From Nocardia goodfellowii (GTDB taxonomy: Bacteria > Actinomycetota > Actinomycetes > Mycobacteriales > Mycobacteriaceae), in the NCBI RefSeq assembly GCF_017875645.1, contig NZ_JAGGMR010000001.1, forward strand, positions 930,001-994,000: a stretch of 64,000 bases of DNA, read 5' to 3'. The notes below the pieces were generated by a model. The model was not told the DNA's origin. It did not search any database and was given only the letters and a program-made list of their open reading frames with translations. The translations under genes and the position numbers were made by a program. Shown here piece after piece: positions 43,232 through 53,700 of the stretch (its first letter is position 1; the number at the start of each line of letters is the position of its first letter).

Positions 43232-45242
43232 CCGGCCGGGCGAGCCGCAGCACGTACCGCAGTTCCGAGCGCCGTGCCACGTTCAGTTTGCGATAGGCGC
43301 GGGTGAGGTGCTGTTCCACGGTGCTGATGGTCACCCCCAACGCGTCGGCGATGTCGCGATTGCGCGCACCGTCGGCGGCCAGCCGCGCGACCCGTGCTTC
43401 CGCTGGGCTCAGCCGGTCGGCCGCGGCTTGTTGCGTGGCCGCGAGCGAGTTCTGCTCGAGCAACGCCGGCCGGTGCGGCTCGACGTATTGCCGGGCGGCG
43501 CCGCATTCCCGGGCCATCCGAGCCACCTGGCGCCCCAGGGTGCGAGAGCGGTGCGCCGGTTCCAGTCCGGGCGTCTCGAGCACGCGATACGCTTCGGCCA
43601 GCGCCGCGAGCACCCGGGCGATTTCCAGTTTGTCACCGGAAACCCTTGCGATGGCCTCGGATTCGCGCAGCAATTCCAGACGTTGCCGGCGATCCCGGGC
43701 CGCGGCCAGCAGCCGCAGCGACACCCCTCCGGTCGGGTGCGCGTCCGCCCGGGTCAGTCGCGCCAGATGCGAGGACGCGAAATACTTGGCACGGTCCGGC
43801 TCACCGCGTCGAAGGTAGGCCTCGGCCAGGTCGTTACGCCACGGCACGAGGCCGGGCAGGTCGATGTCCCAGCGTCGCATCAGGTCGCCACAGGTCCGGA
43901 AATCCGTGATGGCGTCCTCGACGCGGCCCTCGGCCAGCGCCAGATGGCCGCGAGCGTGCAGGTAGCCGAGCCCGAACCGGGAGCGGAACAGCGATTCCGG
44001 CACCGCGCGGGCCAGCTGGGTTCGGGCTTCGGCGAGCCGGCCCGCCGCCGTAAGGGCGGAGACCAGAATCGCGATCGGGCCGCCCACCATGGTGCCGAGG
44101 TTCTTGGCGGGTATCTGATTCAACGCCAGCGTGGCCGAACGTTCCGCGGTCGCCAGATCTCCTTGCCGCAGTGCGATATCCGCACGCAGACCGGCGAAGA
44201 TCGCCTTCCAGGCGGGGCCGTGGCGCGCTTGGGCCTCGGCGAGCAGCACGTCGCACCACGAGGCCGCGGCGGGAAGCCGGTCCACCAGGATCAGGCTTTC
44301 CACCGCCACGGTCAGGGCATCGACGGTGGCCGCACTGAGCCGGTGGCCGGCCAGGATCCGTTGCGCCCCGGCCGCGACCTCGCCCTGATCCGCCCCGGTC
44401 ACGATGGCGGACAACACCGTCGCGGCCAGCGCCGGAGCCGAGCGCGCACCGGCGCGGGGCGCACCGGCCACACCGCCTGCCGGGCGGCGCGGTCGTGCCA
44501 GGTCCGGGTACGAATAGGCCAGCCAGGCCTGGAGAAAATCCACTTCGTCGGTTCCGGCGGGCGCGCTCGTATCCGGCGACCGGGCCAGCAGGGTCAGCGC
44601 GTGCTCGGCGTCGTCGAGGCACCCGTGCCACAGCTGATATCGGATGACGCACGGCAGCGTCCGGTGCTCGAGCAGGCCGGTGCGCGCGGCCGCGGTGACA
44701 CGGGTGAAGCTGCGGGTCGCCGTCGATGGATTCACCTGCGACTCGATCGCCGCCGACTGCGCCGAGATCGCGGCCCGGTCGGCGGCTCGCCGCGTGACCC
44801 CATAGGCGAGTTCGAGGTACTGCAGCGCGCTGTCGAGCCGGTCGTCGCGGCGGGCCTGTTCGGCTGCGGCGCGCAGCACGTCGGTGGCCCAGGCGAATTG
44901 GGCGTGGCCGGCGCCGAGCAGCAGCTCGGCGACCACGCCGGCCGACGCCCGGTGCTCGTGTAGCAGCCCCGCCGCGCGGTGGAAGAGTATCCGGCGAACG
45001 TCGTAGGACATGTCCCGCAGCAGACGCTGCCGTACCGTGGGCAGGCACAGGCGCCCGCCCTCGATCAGACCGTCTTCGGTCAGCTGTTCCAGCACCGCGT
45101 CGACCCATGCCGCATCGGTTTTCAGCAGCACCGCCACGCGCTCCGCGGTGCTCTCGTCACCGAGTACCGCTATCGCCTCCGCGACCCGCCGTTCGGAATT
45201 CGCGGCCGCCCCGGAAGCGATTCGAACCACTCCAGCCCCCAT
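43179..45242 (-). CDS. LAL-type LuxR regulator lacking its ATPase domain
   Basis: A 687-residue protein with a C-terminal LuxR HTH (L-S-P-A-E-A-R-V-A-R-L-A near residue 613, then G-V-T-I-S-T-V-E-Q-H-L). The middle is a long helical-repeat region as in LAL (MalT-like) regulators. Full LALs are usually about 900 residues with an N-terminal P-loop ATPase; here the sequence begins at the winged-helix segment after that domain, and no Walker motifs are present. An in-frame TGA at 45264-45262 (also the stop of the upstream gene) rules out a longer product. It is last in the PKS operon and overlaps the SARP gene tail to tail. Confidence 0.85.
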   Translation of the reverse strand: MGAGVVRIASGAAANSERRVAEAIAVLGDESTAERVAVLLKTDAAWVDAVLEQLTEDGLIEGGRLCLPTVRQRLLRDMSYDVRRILFHRAAGLLHEHRASAGVVAELLLGAGHAQFAWATDVLRAAAEQARRDDRLDSALQYLELAYGVTRRAADRAAISAQSAAIESQVNPSTATRSFTRVTAAARTGLLEHRTLPCVIRYQLWHGCLDDAEHALTLLARSPDTSAPAGTDEVDFLQAWLAYSYPDLARPRRPAGGVAGAPRAGARSAPALAATVLSAIVTGADQGEVAAGAQRILAGHRLSAATVDALTVAVESLILVDRLPAAASWCDVLLAEAQARHGPAWKAIFAGLRADIALRQGDLATAERSATLALNQIPAKNLGTMVGGPIAILVSALTAAGRLAEARTQLARAVPESLFRSRFGLGYLHARGHLALAEGRVEDAITDFRTCGDLMRRWDIDLPGLVPWRNDLAEAYLRRGEPDRAKYFASSHLARLTRADAHPTGGVSLRLLAAARDRRQRLELLRESEAIARVSGDKLEIARVLAALAEAYRVLETPGLEPAHRSRTLGRQVARMARECGAARQYVEPHRPALLEQNSLAATQQAAADRLSPAEARVARLAADGARNRDIADALGVTISTVEQHLTRAYRKLNVARRSELRYVLRLARPATAASTPSNPRPADPAA

Positions 45243-45261
45243 TAGTGCATCCAGATTTCAT

Positions 45262-46599
45262 TCAGCCGTTATAGGAGGGTTGCGCCGCTCCGGACAATAG
45301 TCGCCGCGCCGCCTCGAAACCGGATCGTGCGCACGCTTCCAACGGCGCGCCGAGCAGGTAATCGCCGGCCAATTCGAGACCGGCGAGACTGTGCGCTTGT
45401 GAATTTATCTGTGACAGAAAGTCACCATGAAATGGCAGATATCCACAATAAGCGGAATCCCACTGCTGGGTGACCATCCGCACGCGCTCGACTTTGCCGA
45501 CTCCCAGCATCTCCTGAATCCGCGCTTGGGCGTCTTCGATCCACCCCGCCAACTGGTCGGCCGACGGTAATGGGCGGGCCGCCCGGCCGCTGAAGGTGTA
45601 GCGCACCACGTTGAGATCGTTGACGCCGTAGACACCCGCGTTGCTGCACGGTCCGTCGTCGAGGGCGATCGCGCGAATCGCCGGGCTGAAGACCGGGCGG
45701 TCGTATTCGACCACCGCGACGGTCGCGGGAAAATAGTTGACCCCCAGCAACAATCCGCTCAGACTCGGCAACTCCGACTTGACGATCGCGGCGGCGGCGT
45801 AGGCCGGCACGGCCAGCACCACGCCGTCGTAGTGCTGCTCGACCGGCGGCTCGTCCCCCGTCACCACGCGTAGTCCGGTCACCCGTCCGTGCCGCACGAC
45901 GAGTCCGTCGACGCGAGAATGGAGCCGCACCGTCACGCGTTTCGACAAGGCCTCGAACGCGGGCTCGATCCCATGGGTCAGCTGGTCGTAGTTGTCCAGC
46001 ATCATGGCGAGGTTGGTGCCGAAGGTGCCGAGGTAGACCTCGTCGGGTTCGGCGCCGTTCATGCGCACGGTCATCGGGCGGAACAGATTCTGGGTCAGGT
46101 CCGGCCCGAAGTGCTCGCTCAGCGGAATGTGGTCGCTCTTGGCGGCGATCTTGGTGAAGGCCGGCGAACCCAGGAACCGGTTCTCCACATTGCTTTTCAC
46201 GCGGGTGCCCAGGTACAGCAGCTTCCCCACATCCTTGCGGGACCCGATCCGGCCGAGGCTCTTGCGCATCTCGCTGAACAGATGCTGACTGTCCAGCGTG
46301 GTGAGCTTGCCGTCGATCATCCGGGAGGTGTTGATGCCGAACGGCTCGTACAGGTGTACGCCCAGGTCGGCCAGCAGGGCACGCAGGGTCGCATAGTTGT
46401 GGCCGATGTTCTTGCCGCCCATCATGACCGGGCGTTCGCCGAGCCGGTTGATGCCGCACCGGCCGCCGAGGGTGCCGGTGCTCTCGATCAGGTCGACCCG
46501 GTATCCGGCCTGCTCGAGCCGGCACGCCGCGGCGATGCCCGAAATGCCGCCGCCGACCACGGCGACCTGGTTACCGATCGTGTGTGCTGAAGATTCCAC
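45262..46599 (-). CDS. FAD-dependent oxidoreductase, amine-oxidase/protoporphyrinogen-oxidase-like
   Basis: A 445-residue flavoprotein. V-V-G-G-G-I-S-G-I-A-A-A near residues 14-25 is the FAD dinucleotide site, followed by the Glu of D-L-I-E-S and G-G-R-C-G. The C-terminal flavin contact reads E-L-A-G-D-Y-L-L-G-A-P-L-E-A-C. Such enzymes desaturate or oxidise C-N, C-C or C-O bonds. It lies 11 bp after the AfsA-like gene and 19 bp before the LAL gene, so it is probably a tailoring enzyme acting on the released polyketide; the substrate cannot be read from the sequence. Confidence 0.85.
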   Translation of the reverse strand: MESSAHTIGNQVAVVGGGISGIAAACRLEQAGYRVDLIESTGTLGGRCGINRLGERPVMMGGKNIGHNYATLRALLADLGVHLYEPFGINTSRMIDGKLTTLDSQHLFSEMRKSLGRIGSRKDVGKLLYLGTRVKSNVENRFLGSPAFTKIAAKSDHIPLSEHFGPDLTQNLFRPMTVRMNGAEPDEVYLGTFGTNLAMMLDNYDQLTHGIEPAFEALSKRVTVRLHSRVDGLVVRHGRVTGLRVVTGDEPPVEQHYDGVVLAVPAYAAAAIVKSELPSLSGLLLGVNYFPATVAVVEYDRPVFSPAIRAIALDDGPCSNAGVYGVNDLNVVRYTFSGRAARPLPSADQLAGWIEDAQARIQEMLGVGKVERVRMVTQQWDSAYCGYLPFHGDFLSQINSQAHSLAGLELAGDYLLGAPLEACARSGFEAARRLLSGAAQPSYNG

Positions 46600-46610
46600 T
46601 GGTCCGACTC

Positions 46611-47624
46611 CTAGACGTACAGGGAAGGGGCGTGCGGATAGGGCGCCAGTTCGATACGGGCCCGGCCGATCTGTTCACCGAACTGGTGCAATGCCAGATC
46701 GGCGAAGTACTCGCCGAGGTCCGCCTCGGCCGCGCCGGCGACGACGGTGCAGTCCAGGCGCGCGTCGAGTTCGGCGAAGTCGGTGAACTCGGCCTCGATG
46801 CCGACGATCGCCGCCGCTTCGGCCGCCAGCGACCCGGCGGCCACGGCGGCGAAGATCGCCGCCTGCCGGAACGCTTCGATCAACAGCGGGCCGGGCACGT
46901 GGTCGTATTCGTGATCGAAGAACGAGGGGTGCGCCGGGTTCGCGATGACCGGGAACTGCCATCCGGCCTGCTCGGGCAGCGCGACCGCCGTACCCAGCAC
47001 CACATTGCGCGGATCGCGTCGGCCCACCAGGACCGGATCCAGCGGCGTCGAGCCGGTGGGCAGGCCGAATTCGGCGGACTGCAGCGAACGGCGGTAACTG
47101 CGCAGTTCGTCGTACGCCTCAGCGGGGAAGGCGATTCCGCCGCCGGTGAGGGTCATCGCCAGCGCACCCCCGACAGTCACCGTGGTGTCGAAGGAGGTGT
47201 CGGTGAAGTAGCCGCGACTGGCCGAGGCGCCGTCCGCGCGCGCCCGCACGATCCCTTCCAGCGGTGTGCGTTCGTTGTCGCGGAAGGCGCTGAGATCTTC
47301 GACGCAGATCGCCAGGCGCTGCAGACTCACCGGAGTGTTCGGCGGCACGCGCAAATAGCGGTGCCCGATCACGATCAGGGCTTGGCGCACCGCCTCCACG
47401 ACCGAGAGCGGGTCGTGAAAGCGGGCCACCCGGTCGAACCACAGGGAGTGGGCCCGCGGCAGCTGGATCGCGGCCAGGTATTCGTCCGGCCCGGCGGCCG
47501 CGGTGTCGGCGACGAACACCTCACCCAGCGCCCGGCGGTGCGCCAGCCCGCAGGGCACCGTCTGCTCGAACCGCAACTCCCCGGAATGGGAGTCGGCGGC
47601 CGATATCGTCTCTTCGGTCGTCAT
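46611..47624 (-). CDS. AfsA-family protein (butenolide-forming hotdog enzyme)
   Basis: A 337-residue protein with two AfsA repeats. The first has L-P-R-A-H-S-L-W-F-D-R, then D-P-L-S-V-V-E-A-V-R-Q-A. The second has N-P-A-H-P-S-F-F-D-H-E-Y-D-H-V-P-G, then L-L-I-E-A-F-R-Q-A-A. AfsA/ScbA enzymes join a beta-ketoacyl thioester to dihydroxyacetone phosphate, the committed step to gamma-butyrolactones and butenolides. It sits 7 bp after a terminal KS-AT-ACP protein that has no thioesterase and would make exactly a beta-ketoacyl chain. A chain-release role is therefore proposed. The alternative is synthesis of a diffusible signal. Confidence 0.85.
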   Translation of the reverse strand: MTTEETISAADSHSGELRFEQTVPCGLAHRRALGEVFVADTAAAGPDEYLAAIQLPRAHSLWFDRVARFHDPLSVVEAVRQALIVIGHRYLRVPPNTPVSLQRLAICVEDLSAFRDNERTPLEGIVRARADGASASRGYFTDTSFDTTVTVGGALAMTLTGGGIAFPAEAYDELRSYRRSLQSAEFGLPTGSTPLDPVLVGRRDPRNVVLGTAVALPEQAGWQFPVIANPAHPSFFDHEYDHVPGPLLIEAFRQAAIFAAVAAGSLAAEAAAIVGIEAEFTDFAELDARLDCTVVAGAAEADLGEYFADLALHQFGEQIGRARIELAPYPHAPSLYV

Positions 47625-47631
47625 CTCGTCC

Positions 47632-50600
47632 TCATAGTTTGATCAGCGCGTTCTCATCGCCGACGGTCTCCAGGGCGCGGTCGCGGATCAGTTCGGCGAG
47701 GGCGCGTGCGGTCGGATGGGTGAACAGGTCCTCCAGGGACAGCCCGATGCCGGTGAGCACCACCAGGCGGCTGCGCAATTCCAGCGCCGACAGGGAGGTG
47801 AGGCCGACCTCGAGGATGGTCGCCTCCACATCGATCTCGTCGTCGGCCAAATCGATGAGTATTTCCCGGATCTGGGACTTCACCAGCGTCAGCACCGCAT
47901 CGACCTGCGCCGTGTCCGGCAACTCCAGCAGGCCGGCGCGCAGTGCCTCGGCAGCCTGCTCGCGCGATCGAATGTCGAACTCGCCCGCGGAGCCGGTGGT
48001 GTCCTGCTCCTCCTCGGAGCTTCCGCTCCAGTAGTTGCGCCGTTGAAATCGGTAGGTGGGCAGGTCGACGGCGCGGGCGCCGGAATCGGCGAACGTCGCG
48101 GCCCACCGCACGGGAACCCCCCGCGTCCACGCGCCGGCCAGCGCCCGCAGCAGGCCGCGCTCCTGCTGGTCGACGCCGCGCATGACGGGGATCGCCGCGC
48201 AGGCCGCGTCGGTCATGCACTCGTGACTCAGCCCGGACAGCACCTCGCCCGGCCCGACCTCCAGCAGCGTCGTGACCCCCGAGGCCAGCAGGAACTGGAC
48301 GCCGTCGCCGAATCGGACCGGTTCGCGCGCCTGCCGCACCCAGTAGGCGGGCGACTGAAGTTCCGCCGCGGTCGCGAGTACCCCGGTGACATTGGAGACG
48401 AGCGGGATGCTCGAGTCCCGCAGCCGCACCGCCCCGAGCACCGCCGCGTACTCGGCCAGCATGCTGTCCAGCTGCGGCGAGTGGAAGGCTCGCTCGGCCT
48501 TGAGCCGCTTGATCCTTCGCCCACGTTCGCGCCAGCCGCGCGCCACCGCCAGCACCGCGTCCTCGGCGCCGGAGATCACCGTCGAATTGGGGCCGTTCGC
48601 CGCCGCCACCGCCACCTGGTCGGCGTATTCGGCCAGCGCGGCGGTCACCTCCTCGAACGAGGCCCGCACCGAGACCATGGCGCCCGGCGGGAGCGCCTGC
48701 ATGAGACGGCCGCGCGCGGCCACCACGGCGACCGCGTCGGGCAGGGACAGGACGCCGCCGATATGCGCGGCGGCCAGTTCGCCTACGGAGTGCCCGAGCA
48801 CGAAATCCGGTTGTACGCCCCAGGACTCGAGCAGACGGAACAGGGCCACCTCGACGGTGAACAGTGCGGGCTGGGTGTAGTCGGTGCGGTCCAGCAGAGT
48901 GCCGGCCGAGCCGAAGATCACCTCGCGCAGGGAGCCGTCGAGATGGGCGTCGAAGGCGGAGCACAGCTCGTCGAAGGCGGCCGCGAAAACCGGGAACCGG
49001 TCGTAGAGTTCGCTGCCCATCCCCAGCATCTGGCTGCCTTGACCGGGCAGCACGACGGCGAGCCGGCCGCGTTGGCGCGCCCGGCCCTGCACCGTGGCCG
49101 GCGCGAACGCGTCCTGCGCCACCGCGGCCAGACCCGCCGCGAAATCGGTGCGACTGTCCGCGATCAGCACCGCACGGTGCTCGAATGTCGCGCGGGTCGC
49201 GGCCAGCGAGTATCCGATGTCGGCCAGCGCGCGATCCGGATTCGCCACCAGGGCCTCACGCAGCGCGACGGCTTGGTCGCGCAGCGCGCCCGGCGATTTC
49301 GCCGACAGCACCCACGGTTGCGTGAGTACAGCCGGATCGGTTGGGCGATCGGGTGTTTCGGCCGTCGACTCCGGATCGTGCTCCAGGACGACATGCACAT
49401 TGGTACCGCTGATGCCGAACGAGGACACCGCCGCCCGCCGGGGCCGCCCGGTCCGCGGCCAGGGCTGCGCGGCGCCGGCCAGCCGGACCGGGCCCACCGT
49501 CCAGTCGACGTGCGTCGACGGCTCGTCGACATGCAGGGTCGCGGGCACGGTGCCCGCCCGCATCGCCAGGACCGCCTTGATCAGGCCGGCGACCCCGGCG
49601 GCGGTCTGGGTGTGCCCCATATTCGACTTGATCGAGCCCAGCCACAGCGGTGACTCCTCGGGCCGATCGTGGCCGTACACCGCCAGCAGCGCCTGCGCCT
49701 CGATCGGGTCCCCGAGAACGGTGCCGGTGCCATGCCCTTCGACGACGTCGATGTCCAGGGGCGAGAGCCGGGCGTTGGCCAGCGCCTGCCGGATGACGCG
49801 CTGCTGGGCCCGGCCGCTGGGCGCGGTCAGCCCGTTGGATGCGCCGTCCTGGTTCACCGCGGAACCGCGCACCACGGCGAGCACGGGATGCCCGTTCTTG
49901 CGTGCGTCGGACAGTCTTTCGATCAGCAGCAGCCCGGCGGCCTCACCCCAGGCGGTGCCGTCGGCGCCGGAGGCGAACGCTTTGCACCGCCCGTCCGGAG
50001 CGAGCGCCCGCTGCCGGGAGAAGATCGAGAACGGCGCGGCGGTCGCCATCACCGTCACCCCGCCGACCAGCGCCAGCGCGCATTCGCCGGACCGCAGCGC
50101 CTGCGCGCCCTGATGCAACGCCACCAGTGACGACGAGCACGCCGTGTCCAAAGTGACCGCGGGACCCTCGAATCCGAACAGGTAGGAGATCCGGCCCGAC
50201 GCGACGGCCGGCGCGTTGCCGGTCAGGGTGTAGCTCAGCCCGCCGGCCCACGACTCGGGGTCGGTGAGCGCGTAGCCCTGATCGTTCATCCCGATGTAGA
50301 CACCGGTCGCGCTGCCGCGCAACGAGGTCGGATCGATCCGGGCCCGTTCGATCGCCTCCCAGGCGACCTCCAGCAGCAGCCGGTGCTGCGGATCCATCGA
50401 CCGGGCCTCGCGCGGGCTGATCCCGAAGAACCCCGCGTCGAACCCGCCCGCGTCGGCGATGAACGCGCCGGTCCGCACCTCGGACGCGAAATCCGCGTCC
50501 GGGTCCGGATCGTAGAACGCGTCGAGATCCCAGCCTCGATCGTTCGGGAAGTCCGACATCAGATCCCGGCCCTGCGCCAGGGCCTGCCACAGCTCCTCGG

Positions 50601-50754
50601 GTGCGCGCAGCCCACCCGGGAAGCGGCAGCCGATGCCGACGATCGCGATGGGCTCGGACAGTCTCGCGTCCAATTCCCTTACGCGCTGCTGGCTTTCGTG
50701 GAGTTCGCGCGCCGCCTTCTTCAGGTACTTGCGAAGCTCCGCCTCGGTCGCCAT
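47632..50754 (-). CDS. Type I PKS module: KS-AT-ACP
   Basis: A 1040-residue single module. An N-terminal docking coiled coil ([11 protein letters not shown]) precedes the KS (about 33-460) with Cys206 in T-A-C-S-S-S, His341 (E-G-H-G-T-G-T) and His381. The AT (about 560-860) has G-H-S-V-G-E (Ser656) and A-F-H-S-P (756-760), indicating malonyl-CoA. The ACP follows (about 950-1025), with Ser987 in G-L-T-S-L where nearly all ACPs have G-x-D-S-L. There is no KR, DH or thioesterase, so it should end with an unreduced beta-ketoacyl-ACP. The start ATG 50754 shares a base with the stop of the upstream PKS (TGATG). The longer frame to 51543 is a shadow. Confidence 0.93.
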   Translation of the reverse strand: MATEAELRKYLKKAARELHESQQRVRELDARLSEPIAIVGIGCRFPGGLRAPEELWQALAQGRDLMSDFPNDRGWDLDAFYDPDPDADFASEVRTGAFIADAGGFDAGFFGISPREARSMDPQHRLLLEVAWEAIERARIDPTSLRGSATGVYIGMNDQGYALTDPESWAGGLSYTLTGNAPAVASGRISYLFGFEGPAVTLDTACSSSLVALHQGAQALRSGECALALVGGVTVMATAAPFSIFSRQRALAPDGRCKAFASGADGTAWGEAAGLLLIERLSDARKNGHPVLAVVRGSAVNQDGASNGLTAPSGRAQQRVIRQALANARLSPLDIDVVEGHGTGTVLGDPIEAQALLAVYGHDRPEESPLWLGSIKSNMGHTQTAAGVAGLIKAVLAMRAGTVPATLHVDEPSTHVDWTVGPVRLAGAAQPWPRTGRPRRAAVSSFGISGTNVHVVLEHDPESTAETPDRPTDPAVLTQPWVLSAKSPGALRDQAVALREALVANPDRALADIGYSLAATRATFEHRAVLIADSRTDFAAGLAAVAQDAFAPATVQGRARQRGRLAVVLPGQGSQMLGMGSELYDRFPVFAAAFDELCSAFDAHLDGSLREVIFGSAGTLLDRTDYTQPALFTVEVALFRLLESWGVQPDFVLGHSVGELAAAHIGGVLSLPDAVAVVAARGRLMQALPPGAMVSVRASFEEVTAALAEYADQVAVAAANGPNSTVISGAEDAVLAVARGWRERGRRIKRLKAERAFHSPQLDSMLAEYAAVLGAVRLRDSSIPLVSNVTGVLATAAELQSPAYWVRQAREPVRFGDGVQFLLASGVTTLLEVGPGEVLSGLSHECMTDAACAAIPVMRGVDQQERGLLRALAGAWTRGVPVRWAATFADSGARAVDLPTYRFQRRNYWSGSSEEEQDTTGSAGEFDIRSREQAAEALRAGLLELPDTAQVDAVLTLVKSQIREILIDLADDEIDVEATILEVGLTSLSALELRSRLVVLTGIGLSLEDLFTHPTARALAELIRDRALETVGDENALIKL

Positions 50755-53700
50755 CAGATCGAGCCCGCCGCACCGTAAGCCGCGGCCGAGCGCGGCTTGT
50801 CGATGAAGTCGAACAGCTCGTCGTCGTCGGCGCTGTCCAAGCTGGTCAGGACCTCGTCGGCTTCTTCGCCGCGCAGTGTGCGGAGCAGTTCGGTCAGCCT
50901 GGCGGTGATGTCGTCGAGCTCCGAGCGGTCGAGTTCGACGTCGGCGCAGACACCGCGCAGCGCGTCGATCTGCGCCACGATCCGCGCCGGACGGTCGTCG
51001 GCCGGGGCGATCTGCTGGCGCAGGTACCCCGCCAGCGCGCCCGGCGTCGGATAGTCGAACACGACGGTGGTCGGCAGCTTCGCTCCGGTCGAGGATTTGA
51101 GCCGGTTCCGGAATTCCACGGCGCTGAGCGAATCGAAACCCAGGTCCATGAACGGCTGGTCGACGCCAACCGCCTCGGGCGAATCGTGCCCCAGCACCGC
51201 GGCCCCGTGCGCTCGGATGATCTCCAGGATCAGCCGCTCCTGTTCGGTTTCGCTCTTCCCGATCAGGCTCGCCACCAGCTTCGAGGACTCGACCGACCCG
51301 CCGTCGGCGGTCCGCCGGCCGGCCCGCACCACCGCGCGCAAGGTGGCCGGCAGATCGTCGATGTTCTTGCGCAGGGTCGCGACGTCGATCTTGGCGGGCA
51401 CGGCGGTGGCCTGCCCCAGGGTGAGCGCCGAGTCGAGCAGGGCCAGCCCCTCCTCGTCGGAGATCGGGAGGAAGCCCTCCCGATGGATCCGGGCGCGGTC
51501 CTGGGCGGTGAGGTGCTCGGTCATCCCGGTGGCACGTTCCCACAGACCCCAGGCCAGCGACGTCGCCGGCAAGCCGAGCGTGTGCCGGTGCTGGGCCAGC
51601 GCGTCCAGGAAGGCGTTGGCCCCCGCGTAGTTCGCCTGACCGGGTGAGCCGAAGACGCCGGCCACCGACGAGAACAGCACGAACAGCGACAGGTCGAGCT
51701 CACGCGTCGCCTCGTGCAGGTTCCACGCGGCGTCGGCCTTGGACCGGAACACGGCTTCGATGTGCTTCGGAGTCTGGCCGATGAACAGCGCGTCGTCGAT
51801 CACACCCGCGGTGTGCACCACGGCGGTCAGCGGATGGGCGGTCTCGATGCCGGCCAGCACCGCCGACAGGGCGGCGGGGTCGGCGACGTCGCAGGCGGCG
51901 AAGCTGACCCGCGCGCCCTGCGCGGTGAGTTCCTCGGCCAGTTCGCGCGCCGAATCCGCTTGCGCGCCACGCCTGCTCACCAACAGCAGATGCCGGACGC
52001 CGTACCTGGCGACCAGGTGCCGGGCGACCAGGCCGCCCAGCGATCCGGTGCCACCGGTGATCAGCACCGTGCCCTCGGGGTCGAGCGCGCTGGGGATCAT
52101 CAGGACGTTCTTGCCGATGTGGCGCGCGGAGCCCAGGAACCGGAACGCCTCCGGCGCCCGGCGCACATCCCAGGTGGTCACGGGCAGGGTGGTCAGCGCT
52201 CCGGCTTCGAACAGGCGGACCAGCTCGAGCATGATCTCGTGCAACCGGTCCGCGCCCGCCTCCATCAGAACGAAGTTGCGGTACCAGACCCCGGGATGGG
52301 CGGCCGCGACCTCGTCGGGATCGCGCAGATCGGTCAAGCCCATCTCGACGAAGCGCCCGCCGCGCGGCAGCAGCCGCAGCGACGCGTCGACCATGTCACC
52401 GGCCAGCGAGTCCAGCACCACGTCCGCTCCTCGACCGTCGGTCGTGGCCATGAACTTCGCCTCGAACTCGGTGGTCCGGGTGTTGCCGATCTGGTCCTCG
52501 TCGAAGCCCTGGGCCTTGAGCACCGGCCATTTCGGGGTGCTCGCGGTGACCAGTAGTTCCACGCCGAGATGCCGGGCCAACTGCACCGCGGCCATACCGA
52601 CGCCGCCGGTGGCGGCGTGGATGAGCAGGGTCTCCCCGGCCTGCACCTGAGCCAGATCCACCAGGGCGTAGTAGGCGGTGGCGAACACCGCGGGTACCGC
52701 GGCGGCTTGCGCGAACGACCATCCGGCGGGCATCGGGACGAGGGTGCGGCGGTCGGTCACCACGGTGGAGCCCACCCCGGCGAACAGGCCCATCACCCGG
52801 TCGCCCGGCGCGAATTCGGTGACCTCGGACCCGACTTCCAGCACCACGCCGGAACCTTCGCCGCCGATCGGGGCGTTCGGGTCGGGGTACATGCCGAGCA
52901 CGATCAGCACGTCGCGGAAGTTCATGCCGGTGGCGCGCACCGCGACCCGCACCTGATCCGGCCCCAGCCCGAAGGTCTCGACCGGGGTGAGAACCATGTT
53001 GTCCCCGCTGAGGGCGCCGGTGCCGAGCGCGGTGAGCGCCCAGTCCGTCGTGCCGGTGAGTGCCGCCGCACCGACGGTGTCGGCTCCCGCCCGGCCCACG
53101 CGCGGCGCGTGCAGTGCCGTCGCACGGACCGCCAGTTGCGGTTCGGTGTCCACCGCCAGCGCCACCGCGACCGCGTCCCGATAGTGCGTCCAGTCGTCGA
53201 CGTCGACGACCATGATCCGGCCCGGGTTCTCGTTCTGGGCGCTGCGCAGCATGCCCCAGATCGAGCCGGCCGCGAGATCCGCTATGTCCTCGGCGCCGTG
53301 CACCGCCACCGCCCGCCGGGTGACCACCACCAGCGGGGTGTCCGGGGTTCCGCTCGCCAGCAGCGTCTGGACGCGGGTCAGGACCTCGGACACGCGCTCA
53401 CGCACCACCTCCGCGGCGGAGCCGTCGGCGTCGGCGGTCAGCCGCAGGACGATCGCCGTGCGTCCGCCGCCTTCGTACTGCTCCACGTGCAGAGTGGACG
53501 ACGACGCGACCTCGGCGCGGACCGAATCTTCCTCGGAGGCGTTGTCCGGCAACGCCGTCCACGCCCCCTCGGCCGGGGCGGTCTCCGGTCGCGTCACCGG
53601 CACCCAGCCCAGTGCGAACAGCGATTCGTCCGAGCTCGCCGTGCTGCCGCGCAGCTGATCCATCGACACCGCGCGGACCGTCAGCGCCTGCACGGTGGCC

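Noticed and set aside
50755..51543. Upstream extension of the KS-AT-ACP reading frame
   Set aside because: It overlaps the coding end of the larger PKS out of frame and is low-complexity; the docking helix and TGATG junction fix the start at 50754.
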